From an uncultured Alphaproteobacteria bacterium (lineage in GTDB: Bacteria > Pseudomonadota > Alphaproteobacteria > CAAGCB01 > CAG-977), in the NCBI GenBank assembly GCA_934277945.1, contig CAKQWA010000016.1, positions 1 through 30,924 of the forward strand: a DNA stretch of 30,924 nucleotides. The letters are read 5' to 3'. Below, in pieces: positions 13,418-20,393 of the stretch. Position 1 is the stretch's first letter. Each line of letters opens with the position of its first letter. The notes below the pieces were generated by a model. That model had not been told where the DNA came from. It saw only the letters and a list, made by a program, of their open reading frames with translations, and searched no databases. A program made the translations under genes and the position numbers.

Positions 13418-14680
13418 TTGAAAAACATATCTGTCCTGCCGAACGGTCTGCGTGTCGTGACCGACGCGATGCCCGAATTGGAAACGGTTTCCTTGGGGGT
13501 GTACGTCGGCGTCGGCGCGATGTTCGAGCCCGAAAACATCAACGGCATTTCTCATTTGCTGGAACACATGGCGTTTAAAGGCACGACGACGCGTTCCGCC
13601 CGCGACATCGCCGAACAGGTGGAGGACGTCGGCGGATACATCAACGCCTGCACGTCGCGCGAAACAACGGCTTTTTACCTGAAACTGCTGAAAGAGGACG
13701 TGCCTTTGGGCGTCGACATTCTGGCGGACATTCTGCAAAATTCCGTTTTCGACGAAGAAGAGTTCGCGCGCGAAAAAACGGTCGTATTGCAAGAAATCAG
13801 CCAGTCGAACGACACGCCCGACGACATCGTGTTCGATTATTTTCAGCAGACGGCGTATCCGGATCAGGCGATCGGGCGTCCCGTTTTGGGCGACGTGAAA
13901 ACCGTCAACGGCATTTCCCGCGAAACAATCAAAAATTTCATGAAAACGAATTATGTGCCGTCGCGCATGGTCGTGTCGGCGGCGGGCAACGTCAATCACG
14001 ACGCGTTCGTCGCGCTGGTGAACGAAAAATTCGGCGGATTGAAAGACACGCAGGGGCTGGTCGCGGCGGATTTCAACTACATCGGCGGCGATTTCCGCAA
14101 GGAAAAGGACATTGAGCAGGTCAACATCGTTTTAGGCTTCAACGGCTTGTCCTATTACGACAATTCCTATTACACCGCGCACATTCTGTCGACGATTCTG
14201 GGCGGCGGGATGTCGTCGCGTCTGTTTCAGGAAATCCGCGAAAAGAAAGGGCTTGTGTACTCGATTTACTCGTTCGCGTCCGTCTACACCAAAGGCGGCG
14301 TTTTCGGCATTTACGCCGGCACGGGCAAAGAGGAGGCGGCGCAGGTTCTTCCCGCGATTTGCGAGGAAATCAACAAAATCCGTCTGGACGTGACGGACGA
14401 GGAATTTCGCCGCGCCAAAACGCAGTTGAGAGCCAGCGTGCTGATGTCCTTGGAACATCCGTCCGCCCGCAGCGAGCAAAACGCGTCGCATCTTTTGATT
14501 TTCGACCGCCTGATTGAAAAAGACGAGATTTTGAACAAAATCGCCGCCGTGCAAAAACAAGACGTTGTCGATTTGGCGCAAACGATTTTCGCGCACAAGC
14601 CGACGCTGGCGTCTTTGGGACCCGTGCGGCACATCATGGATTACGACGAACTGTGCGCCGTGCTGAAACGGGGGGCTTGA
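13418..14680 (+). CDS. M16-family zinc peptidase (processing-peptidase-like)
   Basis: A 420-residue metallopeptidase with the inverted zinc motif HLLEH (H46, E49, H50) and the distal glutamate E126 in VVLQEI, typical of the M16 family that includes the mitochondrial processing peptidase beta subunit. The Gly-rich loop GGGMSSRLFQEIREKKGLVYSIYS is in the second half. All catalytic residues are present, so it should be active. I choose TTG at 13418 as the start because AAAGAAAGGA (13401-13410) lies 7 bp upstream and homology begins there. An ATG at 13385 would overlap thrC and bypass that site. It follows thrC and is followed after 1 bp by the DUF6898-like gene. Confidence 0.9.
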   Translation: MKNISVLPNGLRVVTDAMPELETVSLGVYVGVGAMFEPENINGISHLLEHMAFKGTTTRSARDIAEQVEDVGGYINACTSRETTAFYLKLLKEDVPLGVDILADILQNSVFDEEEFAREKTVVLQEISQSNDTPDDIVFDYFQQTAYPDQAIGRPVLGDVKTVNGISRETIKNFMKTNYVPSRMVVSAAGNVNHDAFVALVNEKFGGLKDTQGLVAADFNYIGGDFRKEKDIEQVNIVLGFNGLSYYDNSYYTAHILSTILGGGMSSRLFQEIREKKGLVYSIYSFASVYTKGGVFGIYAGTGKEEAAQVLPAICEEINKIRLDVTDEEFRRAKTQLRASVLMSLEHPSARSEQNASHLLIFDRLIEKDEILNKIAAVQKQDVVDLAQTIFAHKPTLASLGPVRHIMDYDELCAVLKRGA

Positions 14681-14681
14681 T

Positions 14682-14870
14682 TTGGACGGACAGGGCGTCA
14701 TCTATCAGATCATCGTGATCGGCAATTACGCCAAAGTAACCGCCGTGGACGAAGCGACGGGGCTTGAAGTCAGCCTTGCCGCGCCGAAAAACACGCCCGT
14801 CGAGGCTTTGAAATCGGCGGCAAGGAAAAAATTGGCGTTCGTGATGAATAAAAATAAACAATCGTCCTAG
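14682..14870 (+). CDS. Small DUF6898-like protein
   Basis: A 62-residue protein with a TTG start 6 bp after GGGGG. The pattern VIYQIIVIGNYAKVTAVDEATGLEVSLAAPKNTP...ALKSAARKKLAFVMNK fits the small alphaproteobacterial family DUF6898 as I remember it. Function unknown. It starts 1 bp after the M16 stop codon, so it is translated from the same message, and the pairing is seen in other alphaproteobacteria. An inverted repeat CTAGCA/TGCTAG (14867-14872, 14888-14893) begins at its stop codon. Confidence 0.7.
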   Translation: MDGQGVIYQIIVIGNYAKVTAVDEATGLEVSLAAPKNTPVEALKSAARKKLAFVMNKNKQSS

Positions 14871-14927
14871 CAAATCCGTTTGAAATGTGCTAGTAACATA
14901 AAAAACTTTTTATGAAAGGCTTTGAAA

Positions 14928-15368
14928 ATGGCAGAAGTTATCGCTTTGGCGTCCGATCACGGCGGACTGGATTTGAAAAACGCTTTGATTCAAAAATTGC
15001 ACGAAGAAGGCTATGAAACGCTGGATTTGGGCACCTACACGCACGATTCCGTCGATTATCCGGATTACGCCGCGTTAATGGCGAAAGCCATCAAGGAAGG
15101 CAAGGCGCAGCGCGGCATTTTGACCTGCGGCACGGGCATCGGCATCAGCATCGCCGCCAACCGCTTCCCGCACATTCGCGCCGCTTTGGTGCACGACGCT
15201 TTCGGCGCAAGACTGTGCCGCGAACACAACAACGCCAACGTGCTGGTCATGGGCGGTCGCACGACGGGCATTGAAGTCGCTTACGAATGTATGGACATCT
15301 TTTTGAAAACGCAGTTCGCCGGCGGCAGACACGAAGCCCGCGTCAATAAATTAAGTTCTTTTTGCTGA
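14928..15368 (+). CDS. rpiB: Ribose-5-phosphate isomerase B
   Basis: Interconverts ribulose-5-phosphate and ribose-5-phosphate in the pentose phosphate pathway. It has 146 residues, normal for RpiB/LacAB. Diagnostic segments are IALASDHGGLDLK at the N-terminus, the catalytic-cysteine block LTCGTGIGISIAANR, and EHNNANVLVMGGR. The ATG at 14928 has AAAGG 8 bp upstream; an in-frame TTG two codons earlier is less likely. It leads the rpiB-glyA-nrdR-nusB run, an order known from Rhodospirillales and relatives. Confidence 0.95.
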   Translation: MAEVIALASDHGGLDLKNALIQKLHEEGYETLDLGTYTHDSVDYPDYAALMAKAIKEGKAQRGILTCGTGIGISIAANRFPHIRAALVHDAFGARLCREHNNANVLVMGGRTTGIEVAYECMDIFLKTQFAGGRHEARVNKLSSFC

Positions 15369-15380
15369 TCGGAGTGTTTG

Positions 15381-16670
15381 ATGAAACTGATTGACGGTTA
15401 TTTTACGAAATCTTTGAAAGATTCCGATCCCGACCTGTACGACGCCATTCATAAGGAATTGATTCGCCAGCAGAACGAAATCGAACTGATCGCGTCCGAA
15501 AACATCGTTTCCAAAGCGGTGATGGAAGCGCAAGGTTCCGTCCTGACGAACAAGTACGCCGAGGGGTACAGCGGCGCGCGCTATTACGGCGGATGCGAAT
15601 ATGTCGACATCGCCGAAGATTTGGCGTGCGAACGCGCGAAAAAACTGTTCGGATGCGAATACGTCAACGTCCAGCCCCATTCGGGCGCGCAGGCGAACGG
15701 CGCGGTGCAGTTGGCTCTGTTGCAGCCGGGGGATACGCTGATGGGGATGTCTTTGGACGCCGGCGGTCACCTGACGCACGGCGCGAAGCCCGCCATTTCC
15801 GGCAAATACTATCATTCCGTGCAGTACGGCGTGCGCAAAGAGGACGGCTTGATCGACTTTGATCAGGTTGAAAAACTCGCCGTTGAAAACAAGCCCAAAT
15901 TGATTATCGCGGGCGGTTCGGCTTATCCGCGCGCCATTGATTTCGCCAAATTCCGCGCCATTGCCGACAAAGTCGGCGCGTACCTGATGGTCGATATGGC
16001 GCATTTCGCGGGCTTGGTCGCCGGCGGCGTGCATGAAAATCCGCTGAAATACGCCGATATCGTCACGACGACGACGCACAAAACTTTGCGCGGACCTCGC
16101 GGAGGCATGATTATGACGAACAATCCGGACTTGGCGAAGAAAATCAAATCCGCCGTGTTCCCCGGATTGCAGGGCGGACCTTTGATGCACGTCATTGCGG
16201 GCAAAGCCGCCGCGTTCGGCGAAGCGCTGAAACCAGAATTTAAGGAATACGCCGCGCAGGTCGTCAAAAACGCCAAAGTCATGGGCGAAGTGCTGATTCG
16301 GCGCGGGCTGGATTTGGTGTCGGGCGGCACGGACACGCATTTGGTGCTGGTCGATTTGCGCCCGAAACATCTGACGGGCAAGGCGGTCACCGAATCTTTA
16401 GGGCGCGCGTTCATCACCTGCAACAAAAACGGCGTGCCGTTCGATCCGGAAAAGCCGACCGTGACGTCAGGCATCCGCTTGGGTTCGCCCGCCTGCACGA
16501 CGCGCGGTTTCACCGAAGCCGAATTTACCGAAGTCGCGAATTTGATCGGCGATGTCGTCGACGGTCTGGCGGCGCATCCGGACGACAATTCGGCGGCGGA
16601 GGAAGCGGCGAAAGAACGCGTGCTGAAACTGTGCGCGCGCTTTCCCATTTACGAAGGCTTGATGGATTAA
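15381..16670 (+). CDS. glyA: Serine hydroxymethyltransferase
   Basis: PLP enzyme making glycine and 5,10-methylene-tetrahydrofolate from serine. It has 429 residues. Clear signatures are IELIASENIVSKAVMEAQGS, YAEGYSGARYYGGCEYVD, and the PLP-lysine block TTTTHKTLRGPRGG (lysine near residue 230). The ATG at 15381 follows GGAG with 6 bp spacing. It is 12 bp after rpiB and 9 bp before nrdR, so it is part of one operon. Confidence 0.98.
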   Translation: MKLIDGYFTKSLKDSDPDLYDAIHKELIRQQNEIELIASENIVSKAVMEAQGSVLTNKYAEGYSGARYYGGCEYVDIAEDLACERAKKLFGCEYVNVQPHSGAQANGAVQLALLQPGDTLMGMSLDAGGHLTHGAKPAISGKYYHSVQYGVRKEDGLIDFDQVEKLAVENKPKLIIAGGSAYPRAIDFAKFRAIADKVGAYLMVDMAHFAGLVAGGVHENPLKYADIVTTTTHKTLRGPRGGMIMTNNPDLAKKIKSAVFPGLQGGPLMHVIAGKAAAFGEALKPEFKEYAAQVVKNAKVMGEVLIRRGLDLVSGGTDTHLVLVDLRPKHLTGKAVTESLGRAFITCNKNGVPFDPEKPTVTSGIRLGSPACTTRGFTEAEFTEVANLIGDVVDGLAAHPDDNSAAEEAAKERVLKLCARFPIYEGLMD

Positions 16671-16679
16671 GGTTCGCCG

Positions 16680-17156
16680 ATGAAATGTCCCTTTTGCGGT
16701 TATGACGACACGCAGGTGAAGGATTCTCGTCCCAGCGAAGACAACGCCGCCATTCGCCGCCGTCGCTTTTGTCCCGAATGCGGCTCGCGCTTTACGACTT
16801 TCGAGCGCGTGCAGTTGCGCGAATTGACCGTTTTGAAAAAAGACGGCTCAAAAACGCCGTTTGACCGAGACAAACTGCAAAGGTCCATTTCCATTGCCGT
16901 GCGCAAGCGTCCGATTGACGCCGAACGCGTCGATTTGATCGTCAGCAGTATTCAGCGCCGGCTGGAAACGTCCGGCGAAAGCGAAATCAAGTCCGAAGAA
17001 ATAGGGCAGATGGTCATGGACAATTTGTCCGCCATTGACCCCGTCGCGTATGTGCGTTTCGCGTCCGTTTACATGGATTTCCGCAAACCCGAAGATTTCA
17101 AGGCGTTCGTCGCCAGTCTGGAAGCGGTGTCAGCAATCAAGGAAGAAGATAAATGA
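16680..17156 (+). CDS. nrdR: Transcriptional repressor NrdR
   Basis: ATP/dATP-sensing repressor of ribonucleotide reductase genes. It has 158 residues. The N-terminal zinc ribbon has CPFCGY (C3, C6) and CPECGSRFTTFER (C31, C34). An ATP-cone domain follows (about residues 49-139). All four cysteines are present. No NrdR-box target was found in this window. The gene overlaps nusB by 4 bp (ATGA). Confidence 0.97.
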   Translation: MKCPFCGYDDTQVKDSRPSEDNAAIRRRRFCPECGSRFTTFERVQLRELTVLKKDGSKTPFDRDKLQRSISIAVRKRPIDAERVDLIVSSIQRRLETSGESEIKSEEIGQMVMDNLSAIDPVAYVRFASVYMDFRKPEDFKAFVASLEAVSAIKEEDK

Positions 17157-17632
17157 AAACAAACAGATCCGTTTCACGTTTGGCGGTTGTTCAAGCGCTG
17201 TATCAAAAAGCGATGACCGACGACGGTTATGATAAAATCGTCAAGGATTTTCTGGCGGGCAACGTCGGACGCGAAGTCATCAGCGAAAATCCGTATACGG
17301 ACAAGGAAGAGTACGTTCCCGTCATGCCCATGGACGAAACGCTGTTCACGGGGCTGATGAACGTTTACATCGCCCGCCGCACCGACATTGACGACATGAT
17401 TTCCGCGTGCATGACTGACAACTGGACAAAAGAAAGAACAGAAGTCCTGTTTTGGTCGATTTTAAGCGCGGGCGTCGCCGAACTGCTGGCGTATCCGCAA
17501 ACGCCCGTCGCCGTCATTGTCAACGAATACGTCGATTTGACGGAAGCATTCTACGGAGCGAAATCGCACGAAGTCAGCGTGGCGAACGGCATTTTCCGCC
17601 GCATTTCAAACGACGTGCGCGAAGACGCCTGA
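17153..17632 (+). CDS. nusB: Transcription antitermination factor NusB
   Basis: RNA-binding factor that with NusE/S10 supports rRNA antitermination. It has 159 residues and an all-helical fold. Recognised by SVSRLAVVQALYQ at the N-terminus and LFWSILSAGVAELL...PVAVIVNEYVDLTEAFYG...SVANGIFRRIS at the C-terminus. A 4-bp overlap with nrdR indicates translational coupling. In many alphaproteobacteria riboflavin genes lie between nrdR and nusB; none is present here. A strong terminator follows. Confidence 0.94.
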   Translation: MKTNRSVSRLAVVQALYQKAMTDDGYDKIVKDFLAGNVGREVISENPYTDKEEYVPVMPMDETLFTGLMNVYIARRTDIDDMISACMTDNWTKERTEVLFWSILSAGVAELLAYPQTPVAVIVNEYVDLTEAFYGAKSHEVSVANGIFRRISNDVREDA

Positions 17633-17650
17633 AATTTTGAACTTTTTTGA

Positions 17651-17686
17651 AAATCCCGCTTCATTGTCGAGGCGGGATTTTTTTTT
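17651..17686 (+). terminator. Terminator of the glyA-nrdR-nusB operon
   Basis: A 12-bp stem (17651-17662 with 17669-17680, one mismatch or wobble, 6-nt loop) is followed by a run of T. Confidence 0.92.
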
Positions 17687-17696
17687 GCGCTTGATT

Positions 17697-17752
17697 TTTT
17701 GTCATCTTTTGGACAAAATGTAACCGTTTGTTAATATTCCTTTTTCTATAAT
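17697..17752 (+). promoter_or_regulatory. Dyad TTTTGTC-N8-GACAAAA and -10 box before the 17785 gene
   Basis: A perfect 7-bp inverted repeat (17697-17718) lies upstream of a consensus -10 box TATAAT (17747-17752). No good -35 box stands at the right distance, so the promoter may need an activator. The dyad is the same word as the one between the divergent metallopeptidase genes (6478-6499). Confidence 0.45.
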
Positions 17753-17784
17753 TTCTTATAAATCAGGAAACAAAAGGGGCGCAC

Positions 17785-18105
17785 ATGAATACGACAGCCG
17801 TTGACAATATGTTTATGTTTTTTCAGGACGGGGACGGGACGTTGAGCGTTTCCCTGAAAGCCTATGACGGCGAACCCGAAACGCCCAGTTTCTTTTTGGA
17901 CGAACTGCATAAACAAACGGCTTTGTTGCGCCGCCCGAACCAGATGATTTACCTTGACGACGTGGACGAGCATTTCTTTGATATGCTGAAAGGTGCGTCG
18001 AAAGTCCGTTTTTGCGAAACGCCGGAAGATTCTTCGCAAATCGTGCGTTCCTACGACGTCGCACTGACCCGTTCCGCGCTGAAAACGCCGGCGGCGCGTT
18101 TATAA
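17785..18105 (+). CDS. Small protein of unknown function
   Basis: I do not recognise this 106-residue acidic protein. It has no signal peptide or membrane segment. Residues 1-60 look like mixed alpha/beta sequence with a FFQDGDGTLSVSLKAYDGEPE stretch, and the C-terminus is basic (TRSALKTPAARL). It has a strong ribosome site AAAGGGG 6-7 bp upstream and a consensus -10 box, so it is very likely real. It is convergent with the small gene at 18114-18356, their stops 8 bp apart. The upstream dyad links it to the metallopeptidase promoters. Confidence 0.65.
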   Translation: MNTTAVDNMFMFFQDGDGTLSVSLKAYDGEPETPSFFLDELHKQTALLRRPNQMIYLDDVDEHFFDMLKGASKVRFCETPEDSSQIVRSYDVALTRSALKTPAARL

Positions 18106-18113
18106 GACGGATA

Positions 18114-18356
18114 TTATAAGACAGAAACGTGATATTCCCGCCGCAGATGGCGCGCGTATTCTTCATAACTTTCATCGCAACGTTCTTCCGCCTCGCGTAT
18201 GACGGGCAGAAGTTCGTCGGCGCAAACACACGCGAACGCATTCGCAAAACCGCTTAAATCCGCCTTTTTCAGCGATATTTGCACATCGTGCAGATACGCA
18301 GTCAATTCGGCGCATTTTTCTTGCGCGGCGTACAGATAGTCCAAATCGTTTGCCAT
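18114..18356 (-). CDS. Small coiled-coil-like protein of unknown function
   Basis: An unrecognised 80-residue, mostly helical, charged protein starting MANDLDYLYAAQEKCAEL and ending in a basic helix. I start at 18356. The promoter (18384-18412) places transcription after the earlier in-frame ATG at 18395, and a GGA site precedes 18356. MKAM three codons upstream is the other possibility. No signal peptide. It is convergent with the gene at 17785. Confidence 0.55.
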   Translation of the reverse strand: MANDLDYLYAAQEKCAELTAYLHDVQISLKKADLSGFANAFACVCADELLPVIREAEERCDESYEEYARHLRREYHVSVL

Positions 18357-18383
18357 TGCTTTCATCCGTTGAAATCCGGATGC

Positions 18384-18412
18384 AATATATAACATTTTGT
18401 AATAAAAGTCAA
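18384..18412 (-). promoter_or_regulatory. Promoter of the 18114-18356 gene
   Basis: On the minus strand TTGACT (18407-18412), a 17-bp spacer and TATATT (18384-18389). It decides the start codon of the gene because the -10 box lies downstream of the first possible ATG. Confidence 0.68.
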
Positions 18413-18524
18413 TAAAGAAGAAAAAATCCGCAGGCGAAAAGGGGGATTTGTTTTACTGCGCCGCCAGTCGAACATTGCCGTAACCGACTGATTTTACAGG
18501 GAAAAATGCGTAAAAAGTCGGGAC

Positions 18525-18555
18525 ATAAAAAAAGGAACGTTTTCTTCGTTCCCTC
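18525..18555 (-). terminator. Hairpin plus T-run at the left inverted-repeat copy
   Basis: On the minus strand GGAACG-AAGAAAA-CGTTCC is followed by seven T (about 18527-18533), a good intrinsic terminator only about ten bases after the start predicted for the minus-strand promoter at 18560-18587. Confidence 0.6.
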
Positions 18556-18690
18556 ATTTAATATACCCTTTTTTCGTGAAATTTCAATACTTTTGGCAGT
18601 TTTTGCCGCTTGCGCGGCTTGTTTTAAAAAACTCTTTGTTTTCAATTAGTTATGAAAAGGAATGACGGGGCGAAGAAAACGTTCCTTTTT
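18529..18690. repeat. 20-bp perfect inverted repeat flanking 122 bp upstream of the pilin-like gene
   Basis: The 20 bases at 18529-18548 recur as an exact reverse complement at 18671-18690, with 122 bp between. The spacer contains the minus-strand promoter (18560-18587) and weak plus-strand promoter candidates. The right copy ends 24 bp before the pilin-like gene, followed by a palindrome ATCAGCTGAT and the ribosome site. The right copy can also form a hairpin with G-U pairs followed by TTTTT. The layout fits an invertible promoter, a pair of attenuators, or a small palindromic element. I saw no target-site duplication outside the repeats and no recombinase gene in the window. The rest of the gene-free interval 18421-18528 shows nothing recognisable. 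Confidence 0.6.
18560..18587 (-). promoter_or_regulatory. Promoter inside the inverted repeat, pointing away from the pilin-like gene
   Basis: On the minus strand TTGAAA (18582-18587), a 16-bp spacer and TATATT (18560-18565), 5/6 matches at both boxes. In the present orientation it reads leftward into a terminator. If the segment between the inverted repeats were flipped it would read toward the pilin-like gene. Confidence 0.55.
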
Positions 18691-18714
18691 ATCAGCTGAT
18701 TAAGGAGTTTAACA

Positions 18715-19263
18715 ATGAAAAATCTTTCACAGGAAACAGGGCGTTCCATGATTGAAATGCTCGGCGTTCTGGCGATTATCGGCGTTTTGTCTGTCGGCGG
18801 CATTGCGGGCTATTCCATGGCAATGGCGAAGTTCAAAACGACGAAAGCCATTGACCAAATCCAGACGATTACGACGAACGTGCGCACGCTGTTGGCGGGA
18901 CAACGCCGTTGGCCCAGCGTTACGACGGCGGCGCAATGGTATAACCTTGGCGTTTTGACGGAAGACTCTTGGAACGGAGAGAAAGGCATCAATGCTTACG
19001 GCGGCGAACTCGCAATTTCAACCGACGGGGATCAAGCTAAACGCACGTTTACGGTAACCATTAAAGACATTCCGCAGGACGCCTGTGTTAAAATCGGCGC
19101 AAGCGACTGGGGCGGCGATGCCGGTTCGGGCTTAGTTTCCATCAAAATCGGAACCCAAGCGGATTTGACATGGACAGCGGGCACATTGCCGCCGTCTTTG
19201 ACGGACGTGTCTGCGGGTTGTGCGAACAAAAACAGCAACCAAATCATATGGACGTACAAGTAA
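18715..19263 (+). CDS. Type IV pilin-like (prepilin) protein
   Basis: A 182-residue protein with a class III signal. A short polar leader ends in ETG; cleavage after G9 would put the conserved glutamate at position 5 of the mature chain (RSMIE). The hydrophobic helix LGVLAIIGVLSVGGIAGYSMA follows. The C-terminal globular part has two cysteines (about residues 125 and 169) that could form the D-region disulfide of type IV pilins or pseudopilins. It resembles PilS/TcpA-like pilins. The ATG follows TAAGGAG by 7 bp. No pilus assembly gene (prepilin peptidase, ATPase, secretin) is in the window, so it is an orphan here. A candidate invertible promoter lies upstream. Confidence 0.75.
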   Translation: MKNLSQETGRSMIEMLGVLAIIGVLSVGGIAGYSMAMAKFKTTKAIDQIQTITTNVRTLLAGQRRWPSVTTAAQWYNLGVLTEDSWNGEKGINAYGGELAISTDGDQAKRTFTVTIKDIPQDACVKIGASDWGGDAGSGLVSIKIGTQADLTWTAGTLPPSLTDVSAGCANKNSNQIIWTYK

Positions 19264-19284
19264 TCCTACCTGTTTGACACGCGA

Positions 19285-19309
19285 AAGCCCCTGTGTTCAG
19301 GGGCTTTTT
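19285..19309 (+). terminator. Terminator of the pilin-like gene
   Basis: The stem AAGCCCCTG (19285-19293) with CAGGGGCTT (19298-19306), a 4-nt loop and a T-run. Confidence 0.9.
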
Positions 19310-19404
19310 CGTTGTTCGGGAGCGAGCGGGGCGGGCGGAGACATCCCGCGCACCCCCGATGCCGCGTTGATGCCCTTGCCGCTTTTTAGCGGTTTGTCAT
19401 TCCG

Positions 19405-19438
19405 CGCAAAAAAAGACCCCCGATGCCGAGGGTCTTTT
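19405..19438 (-). terminator. Terminator of the outer-membrane protein gene
   Basis: AAAAGACCC (19411-19419) pairs with GGGTCTTTT (19430-19438). On the minus strand the T-run follows the stem. It begins about 18 bp after the stop codon. Confidence 0.82.
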
Positions 19439-19455
19439 CAAAAGGACGTTCTTTA

Positions 19456-20022
19456 TCAGAACGCGTAGCGCACGCCCGCGTAAAATTCGTTCGACGTGAC
19501 GGATTCGCCGACATCGACGTAACGGTAGCCGACATCGAAAGCCCAATTCTTTGTGATGTCGATTCCGACGCCGCCGCCGACGCCCCACGAAAATTTGTTT
19601 TTGCTTTTCGAGGAGTCTTCTTTAAGTTTGATGTGAGAAATACCGGCGCCCGCCTGCACGAACGGCGTAACGATCGTGCCGGTCGGAATGTCGTAATACA
19701 AGTTCATCATGTAACTCTGGGCGCGTGTTTTGGTATCGACGCCGTCACGCACTTTTTTGACTTCGCCGTGGTAGGTGTATTCCAATTCGGCGCGCACGTC
19801 CCAATACTGACCGCCGATTGCCGCCGCGCCGATCCAAGTGTTCTTCGTGCCGTGATGACGCATCATGTCCAGACCGCCGCGCAAAGCGACATACATATCC
19901 GCCTTTTCAGAGGGGTCCGCCGACATTGCGGCTTTCTTCGACGCGGCGAATGCCGGAGAGGTGCACGCTCCCAACACGATGGCGCAAGCGACTGTTCCCG
20001 TTAAAATGTTCTTTATGTTCAT
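19456..20022 (-). CDS. Outer-membrane beta-barrel protein (OmpA/Omp25-like porin fold)
   Basis: A 188-residue exported protein. A signal peptide is predicted to residue 26 (SPAFA, then ASKK). An LGAC string inside the signal is lipobox-like, but glycine before the alanine makes a lipoprotein less likely. The mature part shows alternating amphipathic strands (MYVALRGG, WDVRAELEYTY, WAFDVGYRYVDV) and ends in YAGVRYAF. A C-terminal aromatic residue is the usual BAM recognition signal. It fits the 8-stranded outer-membrane beta-barrel family. I start at 20022, with AGGGAG 7 bp upstream; the in-frame TTG two codons earlier is less likely. Two perfect dyads, 20036-20049 and 20057-20080, lie just upstream. 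Confidence 0.82.
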   Translation of the reverse strand: MNIKNILTGTVACAIVLGACTSPAFAASKKAAMSADPSEKADMYVALRGGLDMMRHHGTKNTWIGAAAIGGQYWDVRAELEYTYHGEVKKVRDGVDTKTRAQSYMMNLYYDIPTGTIVTPFVQAGAGISHIKLKEDSSKSKNKFSWGVGGGVGIDITKNWAFDVGYRYVDVGESVTSNEFYAGVRYAF

Positions 20023-20035
20023 TGTCAATCTCCCT

Positions 20036-20080
20036 GTTTTTTAAAAAACCGAAATTTTTCTTTGTAGCGCTGCAAAGAAA
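20036..20080. promoter_or_regulatory. Two perfect dyads in front of the outer-membrane protein gene
   Basis: GTTTTTTAAAAAAC (20036-20049) is a 14-bp palindrome. TTTCTTTG-N8-CAAAGAAA (20057-20080) is an 8-bp inverted repeat around AGCGCT. They may be an operator or leader hairpins. The -35/-10 boxes are unclear. Confidence 0.35.
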
Positions 20081-20097
20081 CATTCCTTTGCTCTTAT

Positions 20098-20393
20098 TCA
20101 TGGTAGGGATTTCAAAGGGAATGTCATGCTAGATTTTATATTATTGATAATCAGTATATTTTCTTGGTCTATGTCGCGTTTTATGCGCTCAAACGTGGCG
20201 CAATCCATTTCTTTGTATTTGTAAAAACCGTATTTTCTCTTTAATTCCGCCCATATCGCGTTAGGGTGACGACGTTCGCGCCGTGATTTTCGCTTTACAT
20301 AGACCTTTAAAAATTCCGCATCTTTTTGCGATATGGTACACCTATAAGATGTATACGGAAGTTCTATAAATCCATCACGGGAAGACGTGTTTA
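20098..20393 (-). pseudogene. Frame-shifted 3' part: phage regulator (ORF6C/P22AR-like) C-terminal domain
   Basis: About 97 codons that read as a real domain (CTISQKDAEFLKVYVKRK ... HPNAIWAELKRKYGFYKYKEM ... FERIKRDID). It resembles the C-terminal domain of phage antirepressor/regulator proteins of the ORF6C or P22AR type. It has no plausible start of its own. It lies in the frame that would be reached from the 20391-20672 gene if the T7 tract (20393-20399, minus strand) carried one more T or if a -1 shift happened there. The segment is more AT-rich than its surroundings, consistent with phage origin. It may be a decayed gene, a programmed or slippage frameshift product, or a sequencing indel. 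Confidence 0.55.

Noticed and set aside
15351..16370. 339-codon open frame on the minus strand
   Set aside because: Antisense to glyA; same codon-bias shadow effect.
18409..18645. 78-codon minus-strand frame within the gene-free stretch
   Set aside because: It crosses the terminator-like hairpin and the internal promoter, has no good ribosome site and no recognisable sequence.
18529..18690. Insertion sequence or classic MITE
   Set aside because: No transposase, and the bases flanking the repeats do not form a target-site duplication. A tiny palindromic element is not fully excluded.
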